Assembly: GCF_018614205.1 (NCBI RefSeq)
Contig: NZ_JAGGOS010000113.1
Span: forward strand, 1 to 64,000
Length of the DNA stretch: 64,000 bases
Reading direction: 5' to 3'
Source: Streptomyces sp. ISL-36
GTDB taxonomy: Bacteria; Actinomycetota; Actinomycetes; Streptomycetales; Streptomycetaceae
Position 1 is the first letter of the stretch; each line of letters begins with the position of its first letter. Below the pieces are notes generated by a model that ran no database searches, was not told where the DNA came from, and saw only the letters and a program-made list of their open reading frames with translations. Positions 63,450 through 64,000 of this stretch are shown in pieces. The position numbers were made by a program, and so were the translations under genes.

Positions 63450-64000
63450 ATGCGCATCGCGACCTGGAACGTCAATTCGATCACTGCCCGGCTGCCCCGT
63501 CTCCTCGCCTGGCTGGAGAGCAGCGGCACGGACGTGCTGTGCCTCCAGGAGACCAAGTGCACGGTTGAGCAGTTCCCCACCGAGGAGCTGCGCGAGCTGG
63601 GTTACGAGTCGGTCGTGAACGCCACCGGACGGTGGAACGGCGTGGCCCTGCTCTCCAAGGTCGGCCTCGAGGACGTGGTCATGGGCCTGCCCGGCGGTCC
63701 CGACTACGAAGGCGTGCAGGAGCCGCGGGCGATCTCCGCGACCTGCGGCCCGGTCCGCGTCTGGTCGGTGTACGTGCCCAACGGCCGCGAGGTCGCCCAC
63801 GAGCACTACGCGTACAAGCTGCGCTGGCTGGAGGCGCTCCAGGCAGCCGTGGCCGAGGACGCCGCCGGCGGGCGGCCCTTCGCCGTCCTCGGCGACTACA
63901 ACATCGCCCCGACCGACGACGACGTCTGGGACATCGGCGTCTTCGACGGCGCCACCCACGTCACCGCGCCCGAGCGCGCCGCACTGGCCGGACTGCGCGA
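63450..64000 (+). CDS. xth: Exodeoxyribonuclease III, 5' part
   Basis: The gene runs off the right edge; 183 complete codons are visible. RIATWNVNSITARLPRL at the start, metal-binding QETK near 35-38, SVYVPNGRE and GDYNIAP near 150 are the AP-endonuclease/ExoIII motifs. It cuts DNA 5' to abasic sites and degrades 3' ends. Leaderless: TAGGCT (63437-63442) is 7 nt before ATG 63450. Confidence 0.93.
   Translation, partial: MRIATWNVNSITARLPRLLAWLESSGTDVLCLQETKCTVEQFPTEELRELGYESVVNATGRWNGVALLSKVGLEDVVMGLPGGPDYEGVQEPRAISATCGPVRVWSVYVPNGREVAHEHYAYKLRWLEALQAAVAEDAAGGRPFAVLGDYNIAPTDDDVWDIGVFDGATHVTAPERAALAGLR

Overview
The window is very GC-rich, with third codon positions almost all G or C, many GTG/TTG starts, frequent leaderless genes (a TANNNT -10 box 6-8 nt before the start codon) and many short, translationally coupled operons. 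This is typical of a Streptomyces or close relative chromosome. From memory, the gene content resembles the S. coelicolor region around gcl (SCO6201) to allR/allantoinase (SCO6246-6248) and the sugar ABC/ROK locus near SCO6260.

Layout. 1-1430: a rearranged edge with the Cys-rich tail of a possible arsenic/metal protein, an MFS exporter and a coding remnant on the other strand. 1.4-11 kb: corA, an AlkZ-like DNA glycosylase, a GAF-LuxR regulator divergent from two coupled acyl-CoA synthetases, a GNAT acetyltransferase, a TIGR04222 membrane protein and a zinc-ribbon protein with a degenerate Mrr-like nuclease domain. 11-20 kb: glyoxylate assimilation (gcl, glxR-hyi, catalase), with an ArsR-type regulator broken by an amber codon, an MFS gene and a secreted HNH nuclease in between. 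20-28 kb: purine degradation (thiamine-binding DUF77 protein and small HTH protein, uraD-uraH-urate oxidase, two NCS2 purine permeases, 8-oxoguanine deaminase, a racemase-like protein without its cysteines). 28-34 kb: mostly uncharacterised genes plus a secreted SGNH hydrolase. 34-36.6 kb: malate synthase and a MocA-like nucleotidyltransferase. 37-41 kb: a two-component system divergent from an FtsX-type ABC transporter. 41-44.6 kb: allR (IclR), allantoinase and allantoicase. 44.8-54.5 kb: SDR, DHFR-like, EamA, VOC, LuxR, a second two-component system, P450 and thioesterase. 54.6-61.3 kb: Gfo/Idh dehydrogenase, GntR regulator, sugar ABC transporter and ROK kinase. 61.4-64 kb: a PcaD-PcaC fusion, an MBL hydrolase and the 5' part of exonuclease III.

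How the genes work together. Urate oxidase, UraH and UraD turn urate into allantoin; allantoinase and allantoicase lead to ureidoglycolate; glyoxylate then enters through Gcl, Hyi and GlxR (to glycerate) or malate synthase (to malate). Catalase can remove the H2O2 from urate oxidase. The promoters of these scattered units carry two shared palindromes. The first is a doublet of TTCC-N7-GGAA sites exactly 21 bp apart at gcl, glxR-hyi, aceB and allR/allB, and is the likely AllR operator. The second is TCAACA-N3-TGTTGA at katA, uraD, aceB and allB, for which the regulator is not known. The aceB promoter and the allR-allB intergenic region have both. This two-operator network is the most notable signal in the window.

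No tRNA, rRNA, CRISPR array, insertion sequence or phage was found. Family names come from recognising motifs by eye, not from database searches.
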